NCBI RefSeq assembly: GCF_000374185.1
Contig: NZ_KB910518.1
Coordinates: forward strand, 67,951-131,950
Reading direction: 5' to 3'
DNA: 64,000 bases
DNA from: Paenibacillus sp. HW567
GTDB taxonomy: Bacteria; Bacillota; Bacilli; Paenibacillales; Paenibacillaceae
Numbering within the stretch: the first letter of the stretch is position 1; every line of letters begins with the position of its first letter. The translations under genes and the position numbers were made by a program. Positions 1 through 6,870 of the stretch are shown one piece after another. A model generated the notes under the pieces. The model searched no databases, was not told the DNA's origin, and saw nothing but the letters and a program-made list of their open reading frames with translations.

Positions 1-63
1 TTGGAGGTGGAAGCACGGTAACGTGTGGAGCTGACCAATACTAATCGGTCGAGGGCTTATCCA
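1..63 (+). rRNA. 23S rRNA, 3' end
   Basis: The window opens inside the last ~60 nt of a 23S rRNA. The sequence ends in the conserved GACCAATACTAATCGGTCGA hairpin followed by GGGCTTATCC, typical of Firmicute 23S 3' ends. The 3' boundary is approximate. The rest of the gene lies upstream of the window. Confidence 0.93.
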
Positions 64-200
64 AAGAACTAAAACGCAGGTTTCGTTTCGGATTCAGTTT
101 TCAGGAATCAAGTTCCTGAACAATCAATCGCGCACACATTCATCGGCACAGCCGTGAACGACCGAATGTTACGCTCGGCGCTTGTTCCACAAGTGCACGT

Positions 201-316
201 TTGGTGGCGATAGCGGAGGGGTTCCACGCGTACCCATCCCGAACACGACCGTTAAGCCCTCCAGCGCCGATGGTACTTGGACCGAAGGGTCCTGGGAGAG
301 TAGGACGCCGCCAAGC
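201..316 (+). rRNA. rrf: 5S rRNA
   Basis: This is a 116-nt 5S rRNA. TTGGTGGCGATAGCGGAGGG at the 5' end pairs with the GCCGCCAAGC 3' end, and the internal CCCATCCCGAACACGACCGT loop is conserved. It sits about 140 nt after the 23S end and 5 nt before the first tRNA, so it belongs to the same rRNA-tRNA operon. Confidence 0.96.
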
Positions 317-321
317 ATTAT

Positions 322-397
322 TCCCTGATAGCTCAGTTGGTAGAGCACTCGACTGTTAATCGAGTTGTCACAGGTTCGAGTCCTGTTCGGGGAGCCA
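322..397 (+). tRNA. tRNA-Asn(GTT)
   Basis: Cloverleaf with acceptor TCCCTGA/TCGGGGA, anticodon GTT in a CGACTGTTAATCG arm, T-loop GGTTCGAGTCC and encoded CCA. Confidence 0.97.
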
Positions 398-398
398 T

Positions 399-474
399 GC
401 TCTCATAGCTCAGTAGGTAGAGTGCTTCCATGGTAAGGAAGAGGTCACCGGTTCGAATCCGGTTGAGAGCTCCA
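399..474 (+). tRNA. tRNA-Thr(GGT)
   Basis: Acceptor GCTCTCA/TGAGAGC, anticodon GGT in CTTCCATGGTAAGGAAG, T-loop GGTTCGAATCC, CCA encoded. It begins one nucleotide after the Asn tRNA. Confidence 0.97.
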
Positions 475-485
475 CAAGTTTTTAA

Positions 486-560
486 GGCCCGTTGGTCAAG
501 GGGTTAAGACACCTCCCTTTCACGGAGGTAACATGGGTTCGAATCCCATACGGGTCACCA
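486..560 (+). tRNA. tRNA-Glu(TTC)
   Basis: Acceptor GGCCCGT/ACGGGTC, anticodon TTC in CTCCCTTTCACGGAG, T-loop GGTTCGAATCC, CCA encoded. Confidence 0.97.
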
Positions 561-601
561 TTTATGATTTTTCATTTTCCCTAGAGGACAACCTTAGATA
601 T

Positions 602-677
602 GGAGGCTTAGCTCAGCTGGGAGAGCATCTGCCTTACAAGCAGAGGGTCGGGGGTTCGAACCCCTCAGCCTCCACCA
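602..677 (+). tRNA. tRNA-Val(TAC)
   Basis: Acceptor GGAGGCT/AGCCTCC, anticodon TAC in TCTGCCTTACAAGCAGA, T-loop GGTTCGAACCC, CCA encoded. Confidence 0.97.
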
Positions 678-730
678 TAATCGTCCTCATGTTAGAAGAG
701 ATTGTGGGAATTTTATAGGTATCCATCGAA

Positions 731-803
731 GGGGATTAGCCAAGCGGTAAGGCAACGGACTCTGACTCCGTCATCATAGGTTCGAATCCTATATCCCCTG
801 CCA
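731..803 (+). tRNA. tRNA-Gln(CTG)
   Basis: Acceptor GGGGATT with ATCCCCT at the 3' side. The anticodon arm ACGGACTCTGACTCCGT has a seven-base loop CTCTGAC, which gives anticodon CTG. T-loop GGTTCGAATCC and CCA are present. Confidence 0.93.
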
Positions 804-808
804 AATGC

Positions 809-881
809 GAGCCATTAGCTCAGTTGGTAGAGCACCTGACTTTTAATCAGGGTGTCGAAGGTTCGAGTCCTTCATGGCTCA
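809..881 (+). tRNA. tRNA-Lys(TTT)
   Basis: Acceptor GAGCCAT/ATGGCTC, anticodon TTT in CTGACTTTTAATCAG, T-loop GGTTCGAGTCC. The discriminator A is followed by CTTTT, so the CCA tail is not encoded and must be added enzymatically. Confidence 0.96.
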
Positions 882-894
882 CTTTTATTATTGT

Positions 895-978
895 GCGCGT
901 GTGGCGGAATGGCAGACGCACCAGACTTAGGATCTGGCGTCTTACGACGTGGGGGTTCAAGTCCCTTCACGCGCACCA
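895..978 (+). tRNA. tRNA-Leu(TAG)
   Basis: This 84-nt class II tRNA has a long variable arm (CGTCTTACGACG). Acceptor GCGCGTG/CACGCGC, anticodon TAG in CCAGACTTAGGATCTGG, CCA encoded. Confidence 0.97.
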
Positions 979-986
979 CTTAATTT

Positions 987-1061
987 GCGGACGTGGCTCA
1001 GCGGTAGAGCATCGCCTTGCCAAGGCGAGGGTCGCGGGTTCGATTCCCGTCGTCCGCTCCA
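987..1061 (+). tRNA. tRNA-Gly(GCC)
   Basis: Acceptor GCGGACG/CGTCCGC, anticodon GCC in TCGCCTTGCCAAGGCGA, T-loop GGTTCGATTCC, CCA encoded. Confidence 0.97.
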
Positions 1062-1068
1062 TAATTTT

Positions 1069-1145
1069 GCGCCCTTAGCTCAGCTGGATAGAGCGTTTGA
1101 CTACGAATCAAAAGGTCGGGAGTTCGAATCTCTCAGGGCGCGCCA
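1069..1145 (+). tRNA. tRNA-Arg(ACG)
   Basis: Acceptor GCGCCCT/AGGGCGC, anticodon ACG in TTTGACTACGAATCAAA, T-loop AGTTCGAATCT, CCA encoded. Confidence 0.97.
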
Positions 1146-1162
1146 TTTATTTTACAAAATAA

Positions 1163-1236
1163 CGGGATGTAGCTCAGCTTGGTAGAGCACCTGGTTTGGG
1201 ACCAGGGGGTCGCATGTTCAAATCGTGTCATCCCGA
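1163..1236 (+). tRNA. tRNA-Pro(TGG), copy 1
   Basis: Acceptor CGGGATG/CATCCCG, anticodon TGG in CCTGGTTTGGGACCAGG, T-loop TGTTCAAATCG. CCA is not encoded. The sequence is identical to the second Pro tRNA at 1339. Confidence 0.96.
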
Positions 1237-1248
1237 TTTTATATTTGC

Positions 1249-1322
1249 GCGGGTGTAGTTCAATGGTAGAACTTCAGCCTTCCAAGCTGATAGCGTGGGT
1301 TCGATTCCCATCACCCGCTCCA
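1249..1322 (+). tRNA. tRNA-Gly(TCC)
   Basis: Acceptor GCGGGTG/CACCCGC, anticodon TCC in CAGCCTTCCAAGCTG, T-loop GGTTCGATTCC, CCA encoded. It lies between two identical Pro tRNAs. Confidence 0.97.
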
Positions 1323-1338
1323 TAATCTTATATTGTTT

Positions 1339-1412
1339 CGGGATGTAGCTCAGCTTGGTAGAGCACCTGGTTTGGGACCAGGGGGTCGCATGTTCAAATC
1401 GTGTCATCCCGA
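1339..1412 (+). tRNA. tRNA-Pro(TGG), copy 2
   Basis: This is a base-for-base duplicate of the Pro tRNA at 1163, again without encoded CCA. It is the last tRNA of the array, just before the terminator and the prophage-like locus. Confidence 0.96.
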
Positions 1413-1436
1413 TAATTCAGCTTTTAGCTGGCAATG

Positions 1437-1465
1437 AACTCTTACTTTGGTAAGAGTTTTTTTGT
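1437..1465 (+). terminator. Terminator of the rRNA-tRNA operon
   Basis: AACTCTTAC and GTAAGAGTT form a 9-bp stem with a four-base loop, followed by a run of seven T. It ends the tRNA array. Confidence 0.9.
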
Positions 1466-1524
1466 TTTTACATTAAGTTGAAAAATTGATGATTTCATTT
1501 TAGTTATAATTAATATATGTTCTT

Positions 1525-1938
1525 TTAATCTTTTGAAAAAAAGATGACCTCCGATGGGATGCCAATCCGAAGATAATAACTTATTAAGGATTCATCCTGT
1601 TCGGGAAAACTACCTGACGATAATAGCTTAATGGCGAATAAATTAGCTTGACGCTCAAGCTTCCCAGGTGAAAAATAGGAATTTTCCTCTAAAAAGAACC
1701 GGTTTATTCCTTTATGCAGGCGATCATGGCCGAGTTCATGTGCACACACAAAACGCTGCCACTCTATAGGCAGTTCATTATGAATAACAATGAATCTTCT
1801 TCTAAGTTTGCGATAATACAAACCCTTCGTGCTTTCTCCCAGGTTTACGAATCGAATATGAATGCCCAGTGCCTCACAGAGCTCAAAAGGGTTGTTGGTT
1901 TTATATTTTTTGATCAACTTATTGATTATCTCATCCAT
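1525..1938 (-). CDS. ImmA/IrrE-like metallopeptidase
   Basis: This predicted zinc metallopeptidase is of the ImmA/IrrE (DUF955) type. In this family the protease cleaves or inactivates the neighbouring phage repressor after damage. The HExxH zinc site is visible as CAHELGHDRLHKG near the middle, and a downstream ERQANLFAIKLL segment supplies the usual third-ligand helix. Start: an upstream ATG at 1956 has a poor ribosome binding site, whereas ATG 1938 (MDEIINKL) follows GGGTGAAG, so 1938 is preferred, giving 137 residues. It lies downstream of the repressor gene on the same strand, as in PBSX-like and ICEBs1-like switches. Its exact substrate is inferred from that position. Confidence 0.82.
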   Translation of the reverse strand: MDEIINKLIKKYKTNNPFELCEALGIHIRFVNLGESTKGLYYRKLRRRFIVIHNELPIEWQRFVCAHELGHDRLHKGINRFFLEENSYFSPGKLERQANLFAIKLLSSGSFPEQDESLISYYLRIGIPSEVIFFSKD

Positions 1939-1983
1939 ATTCTTCACCCGCAGCATGTTAGTGTTTGTAATGTCGCCTAGCTA

Positions 1984-2427
1984 TTAATCGGTGCCTGATT
2001 CGTGCTTGGGTTTAGTTCTTTTATTCATCTGCTTGGCTTCCCAGAAAAGGCCGGTCAGCACATCCTTGATCCGCTGCTTGTCTTCTTTATTTAAAGGAAT
2101 TCCATCAAACATAAGTTCCCCGTCATCCTCCAGCATTTTGCGGAAATCCCGCTTATCCTTCTCTGTAGCCCACTCTGGAGCCTTGCCTTCGGTATTGCTC
2201 AACAAATCCTCGGCCAAGTATCCTGCATGCTCCATAAGCTCTTCATAGGATACTTCCGCTGCCTCAGCGATCTTACGTAAGGTGGCTGGCTTAGGCACCC
2301 CTCTTAATCCGTTCTCAATTCGTGAGATCTGCGCTCCGCTGATACCCGCAAGTGAAGCCAGTTGATTGATTGTCAGGCCTTTATGCTCCCGAAGCTGTTT
2401 CAGATATTCCCCGAAATCTCCTGCCAT
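1984..2427 (-). CDS. Xre-family repressor
   Basis: This is a Xre/Cro-CI type DNA-binding repressor of 147 residues. A helix-turn-helix occupies roughly residues 1-65; GDFGEYLKQLREHKGLTINQ leads into QLASLAGISGAQISRIENG. The C-terminal half is charged and could serve as the oligomerisation or protease-sensitive part. A longer reading to 2487 is possible, but ATG 2427 has AAGGAG nine bases upstream, so the shorter form is chosen. It is divergent from the ArpU-like gene and shares an operator-rich intergenic region with it. It probably keeps the tail locus silent until ImmA acts, which is inference from the family. Confidence 0.85.
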   Translation of the reverse strand: MAGDFGEYLKQLREHKGLTINQLASLAGISGAQISRIENGLRGVPKPATLRKIAEAAEVSYEELMEHAGYLAEDLLSNTEGKAPEWATEKDKRDFRKMLEDDGELMFDGIPLNKEDKQRIKDVLTGLFWEAKQMNKRTKPKHESGTD

Positions 2428-2439
2428 CGTTAACCACTC

Positions 2440-2615
2440 CTTATCACCTATTAACCTGTTGTTAATAATATAAGGCATAATTGCCAATAGGTAAACAAAA
2501 AACGATTAATAATGCCAAAAGGTAATATGTGATGTGATGGTAAGATAAAGCGTGATAAGAGGTGTTTTCTCCTCGTAAACGACCTTAAATGGGATTTTAC
2601 GGAATTGGTGATAAG
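2440..2615. promoter_or_regulatory. Operator-like repeats in the divergent control region
   Basis: Two direct repeats TGCCAATAGGTAA (2482-2494) and TGCCAAAAGGTAA (2513-2525) differ at one base and are spaced 31 bp apart, about three helical turns. A second motif, GTGATAAG, occurs three times: reversed at 2440-2447, where it overlaps the repressor ribosome binding site, and forward at 2552-2559 and 2608-2615. These are likely repressor or ArpU binding sites. No binding data are available. Confidence 0.55.
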
Positions 2616-2736
2616 GTGGTATATTATTGAAAAAGGCGAACAGAATACGAACAAGAAGAATTTTACCACATTTCTCAGGAGACTTCTGCAATAATTACCT
2701 CAATTCAGACCCAAATGCAAAGGAGTGTATATAATA

Positions 2737-3267
2737 ATGAATTTATCCTCACTGCCCGACTTGGACCGCCGCCGTACTCAGGTCGCTATAGAGAGCTTAT
2801 TGGAGAAATACCGCATTTTTAAGACAGTTACTTTTGAAGCCAAAGAAGCGGGTATTACTTATTCTTATACGGAAAGATTTCACGGACCGACTAATAGTAT
2901 TACCGATCAGACTGCAGCCATAGCCACTCATAACGTAGATGTTCCTGCTGCAAGAAGGGCCTACTGCGCTACTTTGGATTCTGTAGTGGACAGGCTTAAT
3001 AAGCGGGAGCAGCAACTTGTCCAAGAACGATATATGCGCAGAGATGAAATATATGATTACACGGTATATAATCATGTGTTTGATCCGCCGGTCAGCAAAG
3101 ATACGTACGTTAAGATACGCTCAAAGGCATTTTACAAGATGGCTCTGGCACTTACGGATCTTGGGTTGTTGTCGCTGGGTTCGCTAATGAAAAAGGGATC
3201 GCCTTTGAACAAAGAAGGGTCGGAGAGTAGAGGGGAGCCAGCTCCTGTTATGGAAGTGAATTTATGA
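2737..3267 (+). CDS. ArpU-like phage transcriptional regulator
   Basis: This 176-residue protein resembles the ArpU/RinA group of late-gene activators in Gram-positive phages. Residues ~80-165 carry a sigma-factor-like segment: ALDSVVDRL-type helices, then LNKREQQLVQERYM, then a KIRSKAFYKMALALTDLGLL helix that resembles a sigma region 4 recognition helix. Start: ATG 2737 (MNLSSLPD) lies 11 bases after AGGAG at 2721; an in-frame GTG at 2725 overlaps that site and is rejected. In such phages this protein activates the late operon, so here it would drive the tail and lysis genes downstream. The C-terminus is Gly/Glu-rich and unassigned. Confidence 0.72.
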   Translation: MNLSSLPDLDRRRTQVAIESLLEKYRIFKTVTFEAKEAGITYSYTERFHGPTNSITDQTAAIATHNVDVPAARRAYCATLDSVVDRLNKREQQLVQERYMRRDEIYDYTVYNHVFDPPVSKDTYVKIRSKAFYKMALALTDLGLLSLGSLMKKGSPLNKEGSESRGEPAPVMEVNL

Positions 3268-3305
3268 ATGGAAAGAAAGCATGAACATAGAGCGTAATAC
3301 GAAGG

Positions 3306-3347
3306 CTGTATCGTCCGATTGGATGATGCAGTCTTTTTCTTTTTTTG
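3306..3347 (+). terminator. Terminator after the ArpU-like gene
   Basis: CTGTATCGTCC pairs with GGATGATGCAG (11 bp, two wobble pairs) around a GATT loop, followed by a T-rich tract. It isolates the regulator from the tail operon. Confidence 0.75.
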
Positions 3348-3681
3348 CCGGGAAAGACTAAGTGCGGAATGTTCATTGAAAAGAGCGCCTCTTTTTCCAG
3401 CTTAAAACATCCCTAGTTCATCTATAAGCTCTCCCAAATCTCGACCTAATATCGGCTCTATGCGGAAATAAAGCGGGTATGATTATAACATGGCAAATGA
3501 AGCAGAAGGACACCGCAGGAGCATGAATGCTCTGCTGATATCGTGCCTGTTAAGAGGCAGCTCCTCTTTTTTGCGGTGAAAGCTTCTTCTGGCAGATGCC
3601 ATAGATCAAGACGAGTATTGCCGCTGTAGAGGGTGATATTCGTTTTTTATTTCAACATAAACTGGAGGGATGTACACAATT
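3348..3681. other. Gene-free gap where head genes would sit
   Basis: No open frame of note is seen in these ~330 bases. In PBSX-like loci this position, between the late regulator and the tail-terminator gene, holds the terminase, portal, protease and capsid genes. Short inverted repeats such as GGAGCATGAATGCTC and a T-rich stretch near 3567 are present. The late promoter of the tail operon should lie here, but I see no confident -35/-10 pair. Confidence 0.6.
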
Positions 3682-3750
3682 ATGTTAATGGATTTAATGA
3701 TTCATAGCATCAAGGAACGGCCGCAGTTGCGGCTGTGGAGAGGAATGTAA
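3682..3750 (+). CDS. Possible 22-residue leader or gene remnant
   Basis: This tiny frame reads MLMDLMIHSIKERPQLRLWR and ends GM. It has GGAGGG 12 bases upstream of ATG 3682 and stops two bases before the start of the next gene. It could be a coupled leader peptide or the surviving 3' end of a deleted head-tail connector gene. There is no homology evidence. Confidence 0.3.
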   Translation: MLMDLMIHSIKERPQLRLWRGM

Positions 3751-3752
3751 CC

Positions 3753-4175
3753 ATGACTGTACAACAATTAAGGGAGAATATTATTGCTGCACTTGAAAAA
3801 TCTTTTCCTGATGTACCTGTATATGTCGATGGGAATAAACCGCAGATCGCGTACTTCAGAGTGGAACTGATCTCGTCAACCTATGACCGGCAAAGGGAAG
3901 GCAAATATATGGCTGTGTATCGTTATGGGATCCGATATGAGCAGGGTGGTTTGCTGGATTCAGAAGGAATGGCTGACGGATTATGCGAAGCGCTTGCGAT
4001 GAGAGAGAGAGAACAACCTTCTTTTCGTGTGATGCGACAGGCTTGGGAGGCTGGAACAGAAGGAAAAGGACCGCTTTTTACAGTGGACTATATGCTCTAT
4101 CTTCATAAGGAATTACAGCCTGAACCTGGGGTTAAGATGATGGGGCATTTTACAGAAGGGGAACGATTAAAATGA
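3753..4175 (+). CDS. Tail terminator-like protein (XkdJ position)
   Basis: This 140-residue protein fits by position and size the PBSX XkdJ slot, thought to be a tail terminator or completion protein that caps the tube. It starts MTVQQLRENIIAALEKSFPD and contains an alternating beta pattern (VPVYVDGNKPQIAYFRVEL and a later FTVDYMLYL), typical of tail-terminator folds. Start: ATG 3753 follows GAGAGGA by eight bases; an upstream GTG at 3735 lacks a site. The stop overlaps the next start (ATGA), which implies translational coupling with the small gene and then the sheath gene. The function is inferred mainly from gene order. Confidence 0.6.
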   Translation: MTVQQLRENIIAALEKSFPDVPVYVDGNKPQIAYFRVELISSTYDRQREGKYMAVYRYGIRYEQGGLLDSEGMADGLCEALAMREREQPSFRVMRQAWEAGTEGKGPLFTVDYMLYLHKELQPEPGVKMMGHFTEGERLK

Positions 4176-4348
4176 GTGCAATTGACAATAATGCAAGTAT
4201 TTTTGGCAAAAAGCAGATTAGGGAATCGGCATTATTCTCACCTAAAGAAAAAGATGTGCTGGACGTGGTGCTGCAGGAGAATCAAAGTTACACACTAAAT
4301 GAAGCAAAGCAATTACTGGAGCTTTTTCTAACTAAGGAGGTTATCTAA
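4172..4348 (+). CDS. Small tail-locus protein upstream of the sheath gene
   Basis: This is a 58-residue protein, MSAIDNNASIFGKKQIRES through to the end LFLTKEVI. Its start overlaps the previous stop by four bases (ATGA) and its stop is directly followed by the sheath ATG at 4349; the sheath ribosome binding site AAGGAGG lies inside its last codons. In PBSX a similarly small gene (ykzL) holds the same place between xkdJ and xkdK. The composition is soluble and helical, with a likely C-terminal helix (TLNEAKQLLELFL). Its role is unknown, but the tight coupling argues that it is real. Confidence 0.72.
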   Translation: MSAIDNNASIFGKKQIRESALFSPKEKDVLDVVLQENQSYTLNEAKQLLELFLTKEVI

Positions 4349-5671
4349 ATGGCTGGAGGAACATGGACAACACAAAACAAGGTGCGTCCGGGGGTATACG
4401 TGAATGTCGTGTCCAACGGAAGCGCAGTAGGTAAAATGGGGGAGCGCGGAATTACAGCTCTCGCTCTTTCCTTACCTTGGGGGAAAGCAGGAACGATTCT
4501 GAAGCTTACACCACAGGATGATTATAAAAAGCTGCTTGGTTATGATCTGACGGATACTGTACTGCTTCCGGTGCGGGAAGCGCTGAAACGTGCAGGCACT
4601 CTGCTGCTCTACCGCTTGAATGAAGGTGTAAAAGCAGCAGTGACCAATAACGGTCTGCAGGTGACAGCAAAATACGGCGGTGAACGCGGCAATAATCTTT
4701 CTGTGACTATTGAGAAAAATATTGATAACGACGCTTTGTTCGATGTAAGTACGTTGCTAGGCAGCACAAAATTGGATAAACAAACTATTGCTTCTGCACT
4801 GGAACTTACGTCCAATGAATATGTGGAGTTTAAGGAAAATGGTTCGGCTGGCTTGACACTGACTGCTGGCATGCCCCTTACGGGCGGTGCTAACGGTACG
4901 GTAACGAGTGCGGAGCACAGTGAATTTTTGACTCTGCTGGAGGTGCAGGATTTCCAGACGGTCGGCCTTTTGTCACAGGATAACTCACTTAAGGCACTGT
5001 ATACCTCATTTGTGAAGCGTTTGCGTGATACAGAAGGCAAGAAGGTACAGGCGGTACTATCCGACTATGCAATGGCCGATCATGAAGGAATTATCAGCGT
5101 GGCGAACGGTGTAGTGCTCAGCGATGGCACAACCATTGATAAAACGAATGCAGTGGCATGGGTTGCGGGTGCAACTGCTGGAGCTGCAGTAAACGAATCG
5201 TTAACTTATCAGGCTTATGATGATGCCGTTGATGCGGATGTACGCTTCAATCATACCGAGACGGTATCGGCACTGACGAGTGGTGAAATGCTCTTTACGT
5301 ATAATGGAGGCCGTGCTGTGGTGGAGCAGGATATCAACACCTTCACTGGATTTTCACCGGATAAAGGCAAGGTTTTTTCGAAAAATCGGGTATTGCGTGT
5401 ACTGGACGGGGTTTCCGGTGATTTGAAAAGAATTTTTGAGAATTATTTCATTGGAAAGGTAGCGAATAATGTAGACGGCCGTGCGCTTTTCTGGTCCCAA
5501 TGCGTTTCTTATATGAACGATCTGCAGAACCTCGGTGCTATTGATAATTTCAATTCACAGACTGACATTGTGGTAACAGCAGGAGTTGATAGTGACAGTG
5601 TCGTGCTGGATATTGCCGTGAAGCCGGTTGATTCCGTAGAAAAAGTATATATGAAAGTGAAGGTGGTCTAA
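4349..5671 (+). CDS. xkdK: Contractile tail sheath protein (XkdK-like)
   Basis: This 440-residue protein is the sheath subunit of a contractile (myovirus-type) tail, which polymerises around the tube and shortens to drive it through a target envelope. The N-terminus reads MAGGTWTTQNKVRPGVYVNV, the usual XkdK opening, in which the RPGVYVN strand joins neighbouring subunits. The C-terminal region with IFENYFIGKVANNVDGRALF and a final VEKVYMKVKVV strand supplies the matching C-terminal arm. The length is close to that of B. subtilis XkdK. AAGGAGG precedes the ATG. The tube gene follows after one base, the standard sheath-tube pair. Confidence 0.92.
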   Translation: MAGGTWTTQNKVRPGVYVNVVSNGSAVGKMGERGITALALSLPWGKAGTILKLTPQDDYKKLLGYDLTDTVLLPVREALKRAGTLLLYRLNEGVKAAVTNNGLQVTAKYGGERGNNLSVTIEKNIDNDALFDVSTLLGSTKLDKQTIASALELTSNEYVEFKENGSAGLTLTAGMPLTGGANGTVTSAEHSEFLTLLEVQDFQTVGLLSQDNSLKALYTSFVKRLRDTEGKKVQAVLSDYAMADHEGIISVANGVVLSDGTTIDKTNAVAWVAGATAGAAVNESLTYQAYDDAVDADVRFNHTETVSALTSGEMLFTYNGGRAVVEQDINTFTGFSPDKGKVFSKNRVLRVLDGVSGDLKRIFENYFIGKVANNVDGRALFWSQCVSYMNDLQNLGAIDNFNSQTDIVVTAGVDSDSVVLDIAVKPVDSVEKVYMKVKVV

Positions 5672-5672
5672 G

Positions 5673-6143
5673 ATGACATTCTTGAAAGCCAGCGATACCC
5701 TCTCCGGCCAGGAAGGCCGTGCTTTTGCAACTATCAATGGTCAAACGGAAGAAATGTTCTATGTGAAGACGCTGGAAGCGACTGTTGAGAAGCAGAAAGC
5801 GGAAGTGAAAACACTCGGGCGCCGGGGGGTTCAGCATAAAGCAACAGGGTGGTCCGGCAGCGGGTCGATGACAATTTTCTATATGACCAGCCGTTTCCGC
5901 CAACTGATGCTGGAATATATGAAAACGGGCGTAGATCAGTATTTTGACATTGTAGTCACGAATGAAGACCCTTCGTCTAGTGTTGGAGCACAACGAATGA
6001 TGCTCAAATCTGTAAATTTGGACAGTGTCATTATGGCTTCACTTGATACCGAATCGGATGCTCTTGAAGAAGAAGTGAGCTTTACTTTTGAAGATGTGGA
6101 GCTTATGCAATCCTTTAATGCTCCGGCAGGTTCTGGCCTCTAA
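5673..6143 (+). CDS. xkdM: Tail tube protein (XkdM-like)
   Basis: This 156-residue inner tube subunit opens with MTFLKASDTLSGQEGRAFAT. Its beta-rich sequence contains TLGRRGVQHKATGWSGSGSM and SRFRQLMLEYMKTG, matching the XkdM/DUF2001 tube family. It forms the rigid needle inside the sheath. It starts one base after the sheath stop, so the two are co-translated. About 110 bases of non-coding sequence with weak inverted repeats follow, which may tune downstream expression. The family call is confident from sequence and context. Confidence 0.9.
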   Translation: MTFLKASDTLSGQEGRAFATINGQTEEMFYVKTLEATVEKQKAEVKTLGRRGVQHKATGWSGSGSMTIFYMTSRFRQLMLEYMKTGVDQYFDIVVTNEDPSSSVGAQRMMLKSVNLDSVIMASLDTESDALEEEVSFTFEDVELMQSFNAPAGSGL

Positions 6144-6255
6144 GAATATGTGCCTGAAGTAAATATAGACGTGAGCAAGAATGACCCGGACGTGTAGGGA
6201 GCGGCGGGTCTCTTCTCAGTCTGCTTAAAATAATCAAAATATCAGGAGGAAAACA

Positions 6256-6678
6256 ATGAGCGAATTAAGTTTGTTTTTTGCACAAAATGCAGCATCTGAC
6301 ACGACAGAGGAATTTGTGGTCTCGCAGCGATTTAAAGATACAGAGGGCAAAGCCGCTGCTTGGAAGCTACGCAGTATGAACGAGGATGAGAATCAGGAAT
6401 GCCGGAAAGCGGCTACACGGAAAATAAAAGGGAAAAATGGCACCTATTCAACAGAAATTGACCCCAATGATTATATGGCTAAGCTAATGACCTCGAGTGT
6501 AGTATATCCGGATCTGAAGAATTCTGAGCTGCAGCGGTCTTATGGGGTACTTGGAGCAGAAGCGCTGCTGCGAAAGATGCTACTTCCTGGTGAGTTTGCA
6601 GCGCTTGGTGAGCGTGTACAGGCACTGAATGGATTCGACACTGATATGAACGAATTGGTAGATGAAGTAAAAAACTGA
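6256..6678 (+). CDS. xkdN: Tail assembly chaperone (XkdN-like), short form
   Basis: This 140-residue tail assembly chaperone binds the tape measure protein and promotes tube polymerisation; it is expected to be absent from the finished particle. The sequence MSELSLFFAQNAASDTTEEF resembles XkdN of PBSX. AGGAGG lies upstream of the ATG. The gene ends GTAAAAAACTGA, so a slippery heptamer A AAA AAC sits right before the stop codon. In many tailed phages this allows a -1 shift into the next frame and makes a longer G-T type fusion, which is annotated separately here. Confidence 0.88.
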   Translation: MSELSLFFAQNAASDTTEEFVVSQRFKDTEGKAAAWKLRSMNEDENQECRKAATRKIKGKNGTYSTEIDPNDYMAKLMTSSVVYPDLKNSELQRSYGVLGAEALLRKMLLPGEFAALGERVQALNGFDTDMNELVDEVKN

Positions 6679-6857
6679 TCAACGAGGGTGATGGTGAGGC
6701 TAACCTGGCCTACTACGCCCTCCACGAACTGCACATATTGCCGCATGAGCTTATGAGGTTCTCTACACGTGAACGAGCAGCTATATACGCCATGATCTCG
6801 GTACGGGTGGACAAAGAGAAACGGGAGCAATCGCGTAACAAGGGTAAGAGAAGATAA
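6669..6857 (+). CDS. -1 frameshift extension of the tail chaperone (G-T type)
   Basis: After the heptamer A AAA AAC (6669-6675) the -1 frame stays open for 60 codons to TAA at 6855-6857. It encodes KLINEGDGEANLAYYALHEL and ends near KEKREQSRNKGKRR. It has no start codon or ribosome binding site of its own and ends 13 bases before the tape measure ATG. The arrangement is the lambda G/GT and PBSX-type programmed frameshift. The fusion would be 200 residues, starting at 6256. The basic C-terminal tail would fit tape-measure binding. The frameshift rate cannot be read from the sequence. Confidence 0.8.
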   Translation, partial: KKLINEGDGEANLAYYALHELHILPHELMRFSTRERAAIYAMISVRVDKEKREQSRNKGKRR

Positions 6858-6870
6858 AGGGGGTGAACGA

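Noticed and set aside
533-1185. Several open frames of 60-84 codons across the tRNA region
   Set aside because: They run through tRNA genes and consist of tRNA-derived sequence; no ribosome binding sites.
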